Positions 1 through 10,990 of a stretch of DNA of 64,000 bases are shown here, piece by piece. The stretch is from assembly GCF_023091745.1 (NCBI RefSeq), contig NC_068910.1, positions 42,023,272-42,087,271 on the forward strand, in the 5' to 3' direction. This DNA comes from Budorcas taxicolor (Eukaryota > Chordata > Mammalia > Artiodactyla > Bovidae). The position numbers and the translations under genes are program-made. The notes beneath the pieces were generated by a model. That model worked only from the letters and a program-made list of their open reading frames with translations. It was not told where the DNA came from and made no database searches. Numbering within the stretch: position 1 is the stretch's first letter; every line of letters starts with the position of its first letter.

Positions 1-1310
1 ACCAGGCTAGATCTCCACAAATACAGCTGAAGGAAAAAAGCAAATTATGGAATTATATACACCTTATTATATTATTAATGTGAACTAAAACAAACATAGA
101 ATAATACCATATATTATTAAACTGACAATATGCAACAAAACCCAAACAGTGGTTACTTCAGGAGAAGGTAAGAGGAAATCGGGATTGGCAATGATCATTT
201 TAAAAACTTCAGTTTTACCTGTAAACATGTCCTCTCTTCTGGAGCCTGTATTTCCTATATGACTTTTAAAATTCTCATCACTTTTGTAAGTAAATAAGTA
301 AATATAGTAATAATATATAGACATGTATTTTTTAAAAGCTGGAAGAAATATAACAATAACCAACAAGAATTAATTCCAGATAGAACTCTCAATACTATCT
401 ATGTCTTGTACTTTTCAGATACCTTCTCCATCAATCAAAGCTCTCTACCGTTCCCTAACCGAAAACATATAATTAAAATTTGAAAGCACAAAGGAGCTGG
501 AGGCCAGTGGGGAGGTTGATTTGATGGGAACACCATAGAAACTAGAAGATGGGGTCAAAAAGATTAATTGGTACTTGGTTCCAAAAGCCTTTAAAGGCAA
601 GGTTAAGAAGTTTAGACTTCATCCTCGACCCACTGGGAAGCATTACTTGTTTCTGAGCTGGAGAACATCATGGATCAAAAAAATAAGTCAGGATCCAACT
701 TGGCCCCCACTTCTCAAAGAGGATCCATTCAGCATCATATCTGACTTGATAGAACTCTGAGGGGCTCAGAGGCTGGGCCAGGAACTCTAAAGTTATTTTC
801 TCTTTTCTCCAAAGAGTTTACTGTTTAAGTAAGGATTTAGACTCATAAGACTTTAAAAGACACTTTAAGAAATGCTCCCTTCCTCTCCTGGCTCACCCTT
901 ATTCTGCAGCCTGAAAGATCCTAAGGTACTTGAAGATGATACAGTTTTGTTTTGTTTTAACTACAAGGAGTTGAAGGCATGTAGTGGGCATGTTCAGCCA
1001 TCATCAGGGAAAAGCATCATCACTTTTCTCTCATCTGCATGGTCCCCAATGTCCTGACTTTTTAAACAGAAGTGAGCAATCAACTGTAGTGAAAGGAACA
1101 AAACAATTATGAAGAGGATGATCGGGGGGAAAAAAAGAAATGTCGGCTAACCTCATTCCTGAAAGGCCAGGATGTTGCTGCTTAGTTAGTGAAGGCTGAA
1201 CAGTGGGAAACTATGAGCCAGGCCAGTTAGATTTCCAGGTTTCCCCACATGCCAAGTACATGATCTAGCCCCAAAGTACACTATGGAGAGAAATAATGGG
1301 ATGATTTGCA
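1..1310. other. Unassigned intergenic sequence
   Basis: I recognise no gene or repeat family here. The sequence is A+T-rich, its open frames are under 95 codons on both strands, and none reads like a known protein. It may hold old repeats too diverged to see by eye. Confidence 0.5.
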
Positions 1311-1601
1311 GCAGAGCCTCCCACGCTTTCTGACACCAGGGACTGGTTTCATGGAAGCCAGTTTTTCTACAGACTGGAGGTAGGGGATAGCTTTGGGATA
1401 ATTCAAGTGCGTTACATTTATTACACTGTGGCTGACCTGACAGGAGGTGGAGGTCAGGCAGTAATGCGAGCAATGGGGAGTGGCTGTAAATACAGACGGA
1501 GCTTCAATCCCTCAACCACAGCTGACCTCCTGCTTTGTAGGCTGGTTTCTAACAGGCCACAGACTGGTACAGGTCTATGGAACAGGGATTGGGGAAGCCT
1601 G
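1311..1601 (+). mobile_element. Non-autonomous hAT-type DNA transposon (MER-like), old
   Basis: The left part (CACCAGGGACTGGTTTCATGG at about 1334) and right part (ending GGGATTGGGGAAGCCTG) match my memory of a common mammalian hAT element whose ends start CAG and finish CTG. The 8 bp on each side (ATTTGCAG at 1303-1310 and GTTTATAG at 1602-1609) agree at 5 of 8 positions, as expected of a decayed 8-bp hAT target duplication. It has no transposase. Superfamily fairly sure, exact family not. Confidence 0.6.
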
Positions 1602-2929
1602 GTTTATAGAAAAGGATTAAATGTGAAACACAATCAACCAGAACGAAGGGTCTGCTGAGGGTCTTATCTTTCAGATTTAAAACAACCCCCCATTCTTAAT
1701 TCTCTTCTCTATACAACTTCCAAACTTTTGCTCAAAATGGCCAAAGAGGGGATGGCAAGAAAACAGTTCTGAGAAATAAGACTAAGATAAAAGGAAACAG
1801 GAAGGGGTAAGAGCCAGAGAAGGGAGGGCAGCATCGTGCAGTCAAGCACCTGCTCTCTGCCTGGCCGAGCACTAGGGGCTTCATAACTGATGCCTTTCAA
1901 CCTGTGCTCCGGTTTCTGTTCAGCCATTCTTCCACCAGCTTCCTTCCACACACCAGACACTGTTCTGTACACTGGGCATCAGGCACAATCCTTCATAACG
2001 CTTATTTTCTAGTGGGGGTGGAGTTGGTAACAGCTCGAGCAGAGGTGAGGAGACCACCTTCCTGTCTAAGGTCCTGGGCAATGCCCCCACCATGAAATGT
2101 TCTCCTAGGGATGACAATAAAGTCATTTCACAGAGGCCACTGTGTCCTGTACTTTAATACACTGATACTCACAGTGGGCCTCTGTCTGATAGAAAGAAAA
2201 TTTGTTGGAAGAGTCAGCAGGCAGCCTGTTTTCTGAATCTGAGTGAAATACAAAATATTGTCACTAGAGGGCAAGTGGATGTATGCTAAAAAAAAAAAAA
2301 GAAAAGAAAGTACATTCTTGGAAACAGAAAACATTTGAAAGGGCCCATGATTACTATATTATTCTCATGGCTACCAAAATTAAATGCAGAACTGTGCCTG
2401 CTAAGTGTTATCCTAATGCATCTCTTATCAAGCATCATACAGGGTTGAGATGTCAAATTACAGTGTGAAGCTTCTCCTCCTCAAAACCACAGGTACATTG
2501 GTTCGCACACTTGATTTTAATCATAAAGATTTTAGGGCAGGGCTTAAGAAAAAGTGGATTTTTGTCCTCTTCCTCCCTGCCTGCCTGAGGGATGCCCTCT
2601 GTGCCTTCTGGTTAGCTCACTCCTCTTCGAAGCCTTTCCCATCTCCCCTTCCCTGAAGGGTTTTGCCATCTCTTACAGGCTGGGTATCCTGCAGGCAGCT
2701 GTCACTCACAGCACAAGCAAGGCTTGAATAATAAACTCGTGAGATGGAGCACCTACCTGGCCTCTGCACTTCTCACCCGGAGACTCTTCTGACATTCACC
2801 ATCACCCTGCAAGGAGGAGTTATGCCTTCCCCACTTGATGTGTGTAGTAAACGTAAGCCCAGAGTGGATGGGCATCTACAGCCCTGGCCCTGAGCTATTA
2901 GTATGATCATCTGTTAGCAGATGTTTTTA
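1602..2929. other. Mostly unassigned; weak MIR/L2-like stretches
   Basis: No gene. Around 1850-2030 and 2735-2900 there are faint similarities to MIR or L2 sequence (for example TTTTCTAGTGGGGGTGGAG near 2005), too weak to bound. An A-run lies at 2288-2300. Confidence 0.35.
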
Positions 2930-3700
2930 ACTAGACTGTGTACAATTCAAGGGCAGAGAGCATCATGGCATTCCTTGGGACAGAGTATTTTTGTCTGCAA
3001 CACATCACATGCTCTATAAATATGAGTAAACAAATGCTCTATGAACTCTTATCATATGTCCTTTTTGAGGTTGTAGTCAATATAAAATGACATGAGATGT
3101 GAGAAATGCCTGGTTGTGTGGCTGGCAGAGAGGAGATGCTTAAAAAATTCTAACAAGTATGAATAGCAAGTTGTTGGTCTTATGACAGATGCTGGTCAGC
3201 TGCTAGCCTGACTTCAAATTCAACTTGTTATCTATGGTCCTGTAAGATCTGGTCTCTGCCTAAATCTCCAAGTCTGCCTCATGCTTTACTCCGACTCCTA
3301 GGCCACAGCAGTCAACTGTTTGACACTCACATGTGTCAGCTGGCCCCTGCCTCCAGGTCTAGCATTGCTTTTCCTTTGGCCTGAACCACTGTTTTCTAGC
3401 TCACCATGGATGACTTCTCATCCTTTAAATCTCATTTCAGCCGTAATCTCTTCAGAGAAATCTTTCCTGCCTACCCTAGATTCTCACCTCCATCCCTCCT
3501 GCCCTGTTTCAACCCCTTGCTTTCTTCCTAAGTTCAGCTTGAGATTCTTTCATCTATCTATTGATTTGCATTGTTTCTCTCTCCTTCAATAAGAAGGTTT
3601 ACAAGGCTGGTCCCCTATCACCTGAGTGCAACATTAATTCACCACAATGCTTGATGCACAGTAGGCCATCACTGACTGTATTTTTGATTGGGAGGATGGA
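2930..3700 (+). repeat. L2 LINE 3' fragments, old
   Basis: At 2940-3050 the text follows the L2 end (a GGGCAGAGAGC-type 'gggcagggacc' region, then TATAAATATGAGTAAACAAATG). From about 3195 to 3600 it follows the L2 3' coding and UTR region: CTCATCCTTTAAATCTCATTTCAG, then TCTTCAGAGAAATCTTTCCTGCC. The open frame at 3320-3592 is read out of this repeat and is not a gene. Boundaries are loose and this may be two fragments. Confidence 0.6.
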
Positions 3701-3796
3701 TGTAGAGAAAAAATAACAAATAATTATCCTGTGTGAAAACCTGAAGCCTGGAAAATAAAAGGGAGCCTGAGAAAAGAATGGGCAGTGTTTCAAGCT

Positions 3797-4445
3797 CAGC
3801 TGTGTTCCCCTCAAATTGTATTTTGAGGTCTTAACCCCCTACCTGGAAACTCCCATGGACGGAGGAGCCTGGTGGGCTGCAGTCCATGGGGTCACTGAGT
3901 CGGACACGACTGAGCGACTTCACTTTCACTTTTCACTTTCATGCACTGGAGAAGGAAATGGCAACCCACTCCAGTGTTCTTGCCTAGAGAATCCCAGGAA
4001 TGGCGGAGCCTGGTGGGCTGCCGTCTGTGGGGTTGCACAGAGTTGGACACGACTGAAGTGACTTAGCAGCAGCAGCAGCAGCAGCAGCAACCCTATTACC
4101 TGTGAAGTGACCTTATTTGAGAGCATGGTATCTCAGATGTAATCAAGTTCACATGAGGTCATTAGAATGGGCCCTAATCCAATAGGATCACTATCTTCAT
4201 AAGGAAAAAGAAAAATCTGGTTGCAGACAAACAGAAGAGAAGAGAATGCCATGGGATGACATGGGAACAGAGGGAAAACAACCATGTGAAGAGAAGGGCA
4301 GAGGCTGGAGTGGTGCTGCCACAAACCTCTCCTTGGGCCTTCTGAAGGAGCATGATTCTGCTCATAACACTCTGATTTTGAACTCCAGGCCTCCACTGCT
4401 GTGAGAGAATACACTGCTGCTTTTTAAAGACACTCTATTTGGGGC
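3797..4445 (+). mobile_element. MLT1-type MaLR LTR, split by a SINE
   Basis: Ancient LTR of the ERVL-MaLR group. The 5' part (3797-3844, CAGCTGTGTTCCCCTCAAAT) and the 3' part (4089-4445, with GAGGTCATTAGAATGGGCCC and CCATGTGAAGAGAAGGGCAGAG) are in the same order and strand as MLT1. A Bov-tA SINE sits between them. No internal viral coding sequence is seen, so this is a solo LTR. Confidence 0.7.
3845..4088 (+). mobile_element. Bov-tA dimeric SINE inserted in the MLT1 LTR
   Basis: Two head-to-tail Bov-tA units: GGAGCCTGGTGGGCTGC occurs twice, each followed by GAGT(C/T)GGACACGACTGA. It ends in an AGC-triplet tail (about seven units, 4067-4088). The flanks AACCCCCTACCT (3833-3844) and AACCCTATTACCT (4089-4101) look like a slightly decayed TSD, and the LTR continues on the other side. 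Confidence 0.85.
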
Positions 4446-4910
4446 ACTTTGTTCCTGGAGCCTAATGAAAGGAACAGAGGCGGCCAGAATGCTGTAGGGA
4501 GACACATACAGGTTTGCTATCAAACACAGCAGCCCTGAGCCCCAGCTGTGAGAATGCAAGTTGTCTGTCTTCTGCTCCCGAATATACACGATAACAATCT
4601 TTCTTAGAAAAAGAAGCATTTGTGTCTCTGCTCCAAAAGTCCAATGGAACAAGCAACTGAGCTCTCAGAGCAAGGGTAATAGTGGACTTTCCTTCTGCCA
4701 CCTTGATGACCTCTGCTGAGCTCCAACCTTGGGGCTGCGTGTGGTGGGTACTCAGGCAGACTCACCACCCCAGTCTAGGCAGCCTGGGGCTAGCTCTCTG
4801 GGCCTGCCAGTGCTCCAGCCAATATTGCCGTGGCTGTGTGAGAGCCTCCTGGGGCCACCCCACGCCTCACAGTTCCTGATCCAGGGAGTTCTAAGAGCTC
4901 CCACTAAACA
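4446..4910. other. Unassigned intergenic sequence
   Basis: No gene or repeat recognised. It is somewhat more G+C-rich than its surroundings around 4720-4880. The short open frames overlap each other and do not resemble known proteins. Confidence 0.45.
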
Positions 4911-5141
4911 CTTAAAGTCAAAAAGTCAAAGTGTTAGTTGCTCAGTCATGTCCAACTCTGTGTGACCCCATGGACTGTAATGCAACAAGATCCCCTGTCC
5001 ATGGGATTCTCCAGGCAAGCATACTGGACTGGGTTGCCATTTCCTTCCCCAGGGGATCTTCCTATTTCAGAGATGAAACCCCGCATTGACAGGCGGATTC
5101 TTTACCATTTGAGCCACCAGGGAAGTCCCAACCCTTAAAGT
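4911..5141 (-). mobile_element. Bov-tA SINE, antisense
   Basis: Read on the minus strand this starts with the tRNA-Glu-derived head (complement of GAGCCACCAGGGAAGTCCC, about 5111-5129) and ends in the BovB-like tail (complement of GTTAGTTGCTCAGTCATGTC, from 4933). CTTAAAGT at 4911-4918 and again at 5134-5141 is the likely TSD. Not a functional tRNA gene: no intact cloverleaf, and it is fused to the SINE body. Confidence 0.9.
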
Positions 5142-5268
5142 ACTCAGCACCAAAGCCTGCTATTTCACCAAAGCTCAGGTCTCATTCCCAGAAGCTAAGC
5201 CTATTACTCTATGAAGCGAGTTCAGTTGCTAGACCTTGAACTTACTCTTTTGTTCCCATTTGTGAGTT

Positions 5269-6541
5269 GATAATTGCATTCATCTCACACGCTAGCGAAG
5301 TAATGCTCAAAATTCTCCAAGCCAGGCTTCAACAGTATGTGAACCATGAACTTCCAGATGCTCAAGTGGATTTAGAAAAGGGAGAGGAACCAGAGATCAA
5401 ATTGCCAACATCTGTTGGATCATCGAAAAAGTAAGAGAGTTCCAGAAAAACATCAACTTCTGCTTTATTGACTACACCAAAGTCTATGACTGTGTGGATC
5501 ACAACAAACTGTGGAAAATTCTGAAAGAGATGGGAATACCAGACCACCTGACTTGCCTCCTGAGACATCTGCATGCAGGATGCAACAGTTAGAACTGGAC
5601 ATGGAACAACAGACTGGTTCCAAATTGGGAAAGGAGTACGTCAAGGCTCTATATTGTCACCTTGCTTATTTAACTTATATGCAGAGTACATCATATGAAA
5701 TGCTGGGCTGGATGAAGCACAAGCTGGAATCAAGATTGCGGGGAGAAATATCAATAACCTCAGATATGCAGATGACACCACCGTTATGGCAGAAAGCAAA
5801 GAAGAAATAAAGAGCATCTTGATGAAAGTGAAAGAGGAGAGTGAAAAAGTTGGCTTAAAACTCAACATTCAGAAAATGAAGATCATGGCCTCTGGTCCCA
5901 TCACTTCATGGCAAATAGATGAGGAAACAATGGAAACAGTGACAGACTTTATCTTTTGGGGCTCCAAAATCACTGCAGATGGTAACTGCAGCCATGAAAT
6001 TAAAAGACACTTGCTTCTTGGAAGAAAAGCTATGACCAACCTGGACAGCATATTAAAAAGCAGAGACTACCTGGCCAACAAAGGTCCATCTAGTCAAAGC
6101 TATGGTTTTTCCAGTGGTCATGTATGGATGCAAGAGTTGGACCATAAACAAAGCTGAGTGCCAAAGAATTGATGTTTTTGAACTGTGGTGTTGGAGAAGA
6201 CTCTTGAGAGTCTCCTGGACTGCAAGGAGATCCAACCAGTTCATCGTAAAGGAGATCAGTCCTAAATATTCACTGGAAGGACTGATGCTGAAGCTGAAAC
6301 TCCAATACTTTGGCCACCTGATGTAAAGAACTGACTCATTTGAAAAGACCCTGATGCTGGGAAAGATTGAAGGCAGGAGGAGAAGGGGATGACAGAGAAT
6401 GAGATGGTTGGATGGCATCACTGACTTGATGGATATGAGTTTGAGCAAGCTTTGGGAGTTGGTGATGGACAGGGAAGCCTGGCACACTGCAGTCCATGGG
6501 GTCACAAAGAGTAGGACACTACTGAGCAACTGAACTGAACT
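5269..6541 (+). mobile_element. BovB LINE, 5'-truncated, older subfamily
   Basis: BovB is an RTE-clade retrotransposon whose single large protein carries an endonuclease and a reverse transcriptase (RT). This copy starts within the RT, has the palm motif RYADDT at 5762-5779 and runs to the ACTGAACTGAACTGAA tail. The frame is broken several times: near 5580 (sequence missing after the HLTCLLR segment), and near 6070 where the frame shifts between the piece ending at 6157 and the piece beginning at 6102. It has the older 3' variants (GGGATGACAGAG, GATGGTTGGATGG, GAGTTTGAGCAAGC). No clear TSD. Confidence 0.93.
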
Positions 6542-7094
6542 GAAATTTATGTGGAATCTACTATAACACAGAACTCCTCTAAGTGGGAAGCAGCAGAGCT
6601 TATAGAGTCACATAATAAAAGTCAGACAAACCAGCTTCAAATCCAAGCTCTGCTCAGTTAACTCCTTCGTCCATATGTATTCTCAGTATAAGGACTCAGA
6701 ATGGCTGTGAGAGAGCAAACATGACTCACAACTAACACCAGACACTGGCATCTGCTGTACTCTTCCCCATCTTCCTCATAATGCTGAAATAGCCTAAGAA
6801 AACAGAAATATTTACTTGCAGGTTCCACTGAAGCAGACATAACTACTAGGGACTGGATTATACTGTAGCTCAGGTTTGACTGAACTCATGTTCTCCTCTG
6901 ACATGGGGATGAAAGGAGGATTCCCAGGGAAAATCCACTCAAGTACCACCCTCAACTTTCTTTGACTCAAACATGAAACTGTAACAGGGAAGAACAAGAC
7001 TGACTGCATATTAGATACGTTTCTTTTACTTTAACCTTGCGGTCCTTGCCTTTGCTTAGTCATGCTGACTCTGCACCTTTCATTAAAAGATTGT
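6542..7094. other. Unassigned intergenic sequence
   Basis: No gene or repeat recognised between the BovB and the LTR-like element. Confidence 0.45.
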
Positions 7095-7453
7095 TGTTTG
7101 TAGCCTGAGATACACAGGAGAGCCCACTGTCTGATCTTTAAGAGAGACAGAGCTGCAGAACAGACCATAACATTTGTCTTGTCAGAGGTTTATACGAACA
7201 TCATGACCTGACCACCTGGGAAGCTGCAAGAACGAAGGATTCCAACAAGAAGTTTTCAACAACCAACCATGCCCCTTCCTCACCTTGTCTGTCAAAGTGC
7301 TTTCCTGAAACCCTTTGAGGAGTTCAGGGTTTGGGGGACATGAGCCACCCATCTCCCGGCATGGCCCTGCAACAAACCTTTCTCTGCTTCAAACTCCAAG
7401 GTTTCAGTTTGGCCTTACTGTGCTTCAGGCACATGAACTTATGTTCGGCAACA
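7095..7453 (+). mobile_element. Solo-LTR-like element (probably class I ERV)
   Basis: The 3' part has the end of a mammalian LTR: GGGACATGAGCCACC, then GCAACAAACCTTTCTCTGCT (a decayed poly-A signal region), then TTTGGCCTTACTGTGC and a terminal TTCGGCAACA. The 5' end is placed at a TG near 7099 and is uncertain. No viral coding sequence adjoins it and no TSD is visible. Confidence 0.5.
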
Positions 7454-7639
7454 AAATCTGCACTTCATACACCACTATAATCCTTGCCACGGGAAAATAA
7501 AAATGGCGCTGTCAAATCTAGAAATTTGAAAATATACATCAACCTTCCCAATGCAATGCTCCATTCTGGTTGGAGGACGTATGTGGGTTTTGAAGGCAGA
7601 AGATCTGATATTATTTTTGGACCATGTTGGTAACAACAG

Positions 7640-7770
7640 GAGGCAGCATTTACTGGGTCAGTTCCTATTCTCAGCACCTTCTACATATTATCTCTTTGAC
7701 TCTTGATCAGAATTCCATGAGATTGGAACTATTTTGTCTCCATTGTACAGATAAGGGAAGTGAGGCATAC
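7640..7770 (-). repeat. MIR SINE fragment
   Basis: The minus-strand MIR core is readable as TTGTACAGATAAGGGAAGTGAG at 7743-7764 (consensus TTTACAGATGAGGAAACTGAG), preceded by the TATTATCTC-type segment. Confidence 0.6.
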
Positions 7771-9455
7771 GGTATATAATTCTCGGGTCTTTGCTTTTTG
7801 CCACTGCCAACAGTTTCCTGAGGACAGCTACATGGTTTGGGCACCTTCCGGTCCATGCTAGGTGCTCTCTAAACTTACCTCTGTGAGGCAGACTATAAGA
7901 AAATACCTCCATGCTATCTGACAAGTGTGAGGTCATGCTCAGAAACATGCATTTTAAATAATTTTGCAAGCTATCAAGTTTTGTTTTTTTTTTTTTTAAA
8001 TTCTATTACCATAAGGACAGTTGGAAATATTAAAAAGAATTATGGTGTCCCCAAATGGAAAACACAGCAGTGTTTTTAAGCCCATTTTTCAGAGTTATCT
8101 GCTTCTACCCTTCCATTGTCCTTGAGCTATATTACCTAAGTTATGTATGTTATTGATACTACAGCTTAACAAATCATATCTACAGACTTACAAATACACT
8201 CTGTGGGAAAGGATCAGTTGACTTCACCTCTTTGCCACAGAAAACAAAGATTTTGGTGTCCACAGGCATACTCATTTCAACCTTCTTTACTTCATGTAAA
8301 TTGTACTTCTGAGACTTCTCCTGTGAGTCTATGACAACAGCTGTCTGGTTCACTTGCTAATAACAAGTTCAATAAAATTTTTTAACACGTGCTCATTTCA
8401 TATCTGTAGGAGAGTCACAATTTTGCATTTTGGGACATAAAAATTATCCTTTAAGATGATTTATTATTCCTGTGAAAGAAGAAAAATTATCTCATTTGTT
8501 CTGGCTTACTAATTCTGGATGTCTATGTGTCTCACAAGGCCTTCACTTCCATTTGCACTATGTTCAACTACCTTTATCTTAGTGGATGATAACTGGTATA
8601 ATACACACCTTAATCTGCTTTCACATGCAGTGGCATCATTGTAAAGTATCACACAGCTGTTGCATCCTGGGTTAAAAAAAAATAAGTGGGACAATCTGCT
8701 GAGATTTGCAGATTTCTGTGAAAATGCAGAAATACATTAACTGTAAACTGGCTTTGCCCTACAAATTGAAGCAAAAAGGAACTCAGTGTAACTGTCAGGA
8801 GAGATGCCAGAGAAACAGGTTTCAGAGCTGGCATCTAAGCAGATTGGTACAGACTAGCAAGAAGAAAAAAAAAAAAAAAAAATCAAAGAGAATAAAGATT
8901 CCATTTCCACATATGATATGATATGGTCAGATGAGATACTGAAAACAAATCCTCTAATAAAACACAGTTTGAAACAGAAGAACGTGGTAAGTGAAATGGA
9001 TGAGTTCATGCTATGACCAGAAAGCTATAAAGCCCAAAGAGAAAAGGGCAATATTCTCAAGAGATACTCCACAAAAACCATCTTGAAAATGAAAAATAGA
9101 ATTGAAAGCCAGAGTGGTAATAATCCAGTCTAGCAAGATAGAACAGAGGAGATTTACTTGGCTGGAAAAAAAGGCACAGCCCCAAAGAAATGGTTGTAAT
9201 ATGATCCATTTCACTTGCGAGAAATATTCAAGCCCAAAGCTATTTTTGGAAGGTGTTGGAAAAGACATTGGATACATTGCTCTCAGTATTTTTTGAAATG
9301 GGAGGACAAGTAAGTGTGCAAGAAGTAGACGTACAAGCAAACAAACACATACTGTGAGTGCTTAAACAAGATAATTAGCAAGATTAAAGTCAGTGTTATT
9401 TAATGAAATGGCAGCAGAACAGTTCAAGGTAAACAGAATCAGGACTGAACAAAAG
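7771..9455. other. Unassigned intergenic sequence
   Basis: No gene or clear repeat. A T-run lies at 7983-7998 and a long A-run at about 8865-8882; either could be an old retrotransposon tail, but I recognise no body next to them. Confidence 0.45.
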
Positions 9456-9563
9456 CAGTGGTTTTCACCCTTTAGCATACATTAGAATCCCCACCACATA
9501 TACATATTCACATCTCCAGAACTTCTGATTCAGGAGATCAGAAGTGGGATTTGAGAACAGTGG
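9456..9563 (+). mobile_element. MER5A-like hAT-Charlie fragment
   Basis: Starts CAGTGGTTTTCACCCTTTAGC and contains ACTTCTGATTCAGGAGATC, then ends TTGAGAACAGTG. These match the ends and centre of MER5A with an internal deletion. Confidence 0.65.
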
Positions 9564-10588
9564 ACTAAAAGGGGTAACAAGCAAATATGAGATATGAAGT
9601 TTGGTCAGATCCTGATTTTAAAACAAACTCTGAAAGATTTTACAGGAACTGTTTGGTAAAACTGAAGATAAACTGGAAATTAAGCATTATTATGGGATTC
9701 TTCATTTCCATGGGTTTCATAATGGTAATGGGTTGTGGATAATGTTACCTTTAACCTGAATGCCGAAAGAAGGTAGTTCATATTTCCTGAATTTCTATTG
9801 GCAGGACTAAGTTTGTTTGTTTTTTAACTATTCTGTAGAACTCAACTGGTGCAATTCTGCATTGTGATATAATTTAAATTTTCTGCTATTTAACTTAGAG
9901 ATATTTGCTTTAGACTCCTCTCCAAAGATAGTTTCTCAAGTGTGAGATGCAGCTATCAAGCTCACTTTTTAGTCATAAATAACTACCATAGGCATGTAAT
10001 ACTTCCCGACTATTCCTGAATATACCTTATCACCTACCAGAAGTCCCTGAGTAGAAGAGAAACTCAATTATTTCATAATTAGCATATAATTCTTTAACTC
10101 TTAGAATTGCAATTAATGCAGAAAACAAACCTCTCCGTATTTCAGTAGAAAGTACATTTAAATGACATGAGAATTCTCCCCCCTGAAATTTCACATTTTC
10201 CCGCCTAATTTTATATCATTAATGTGAGCATTATGCTGTCTGGGTTTTCATAAATACTGAAGGATGTCAGTAACAAAAGCTGTCATATCCTGCAAGCAAC
10301 AGATCGAAAACCAATCCTCCCAAAATGTGCCCATGAAAAGTCATGCTTTATTTTATTACTTGAGGACCTGAAAACCCATCCAATATTGATGTCAGCTCTC
10401 CCATTTTGTTGATCCCTGTCAAGTCCTATCAATTCTACTTTCACTTTCGATCTCCTCTGTCCTCGTCTAAGCATTCAGTAGCTTTCATCAGATTTTCTTC
10501 CACTGAACTGGGCTACCTGTCTCCAATCCCCACCTCCTCCTTCAAATCCATATACACACTACCTACTGCCCGAACGATACTTCTAAAC
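9564..10588. other. Unassigned intergenic sequence
   Basis: No gene or repeat recognised. The pyrimidine-rich piece at 10440-10560 could be very old L2, but I cannot support that. Confidence 0.4.
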
Positions 10589-10812
10589 CAGGGGCTGACA
10601 GACTATGGCCTATGGGCCTAACACAGATTCTGTTTTTTTGTGTGTTTTTTTTTAATAAAATTTTATTAAAACCAATTCATTTTCATATTGTCAATGGCTG
10701 CTTTTAATCTGTAATGGTAGAGTTACATAGCAACAGAGACTGCATGACCTATGAGCTTGAAAATAATCACTATTTCAGCCTTTATGGAAATATTTGCAGA
10801 TTTCTGTTCTAG
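10589..10812 (-). mobile_element. hAT-Charlie non-autonomous element (MER3-like), antisense
   Basis: Reads as the complement of a common mammalian element: CAGGGGCTGACAGACTATGGCC at the left, AATAAAATTTTATTAAAACC in the middle, then AATGGCTGCTTTTAAT. A sense copy of the same family is at 60151-60375. The family name is from memory; the superfamily is more certain. Confidence 0.6.
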
Positions 10813-10817
10813 ACTCT

Positions 10818-10854
10818 TTCTCCAGGGATCAACAAAGCCTTCTCCAGGGATCAA
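10818..10854. repeat. 15-bp direct repeat
   Basis: TTCTCCAGGGATCAA occurs at 10818-10832 and again at 10840-10854, with 7 bp between. It sits at the edge of the hAT element above. Confidence 0.9.
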
Positions 10855-10857
10855 TGA

Positions 10858-10990
10858 CTGATATTAGTATCTCCTGAGAATTTGTTAAAATTGCAGATTA
10901 CCAGCCCTACCCCAGGACTGCTGAATCAGATGACACACTTTAGTAAAAATCCTTAGTAGACTCACATGGACAATAACGTGGCACAAACAC
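10858..10990 (+). mobile_element. MER5A-like fragment
   Basis: Matches the MER5A interior: GAATTTGTTAAAATTGCAGA, then CCCTACCCCAGGACTGCTG and AATCAGATGACAC. The 5' end is missing. Confidence 0.5.

Noticed and set aside
4067..4088. CAG/AGC triplet expansion of interest
   Set aside because: It is the ordinary tail microsatellite of Bov-tA SINEs and is short.
6102..6326. Host gene with repeated W-R-R-L motif (VFELWCWRRLLRV)
   Set aside because: The same words recur at all BovB copies; this is the BovB C-terminal region.
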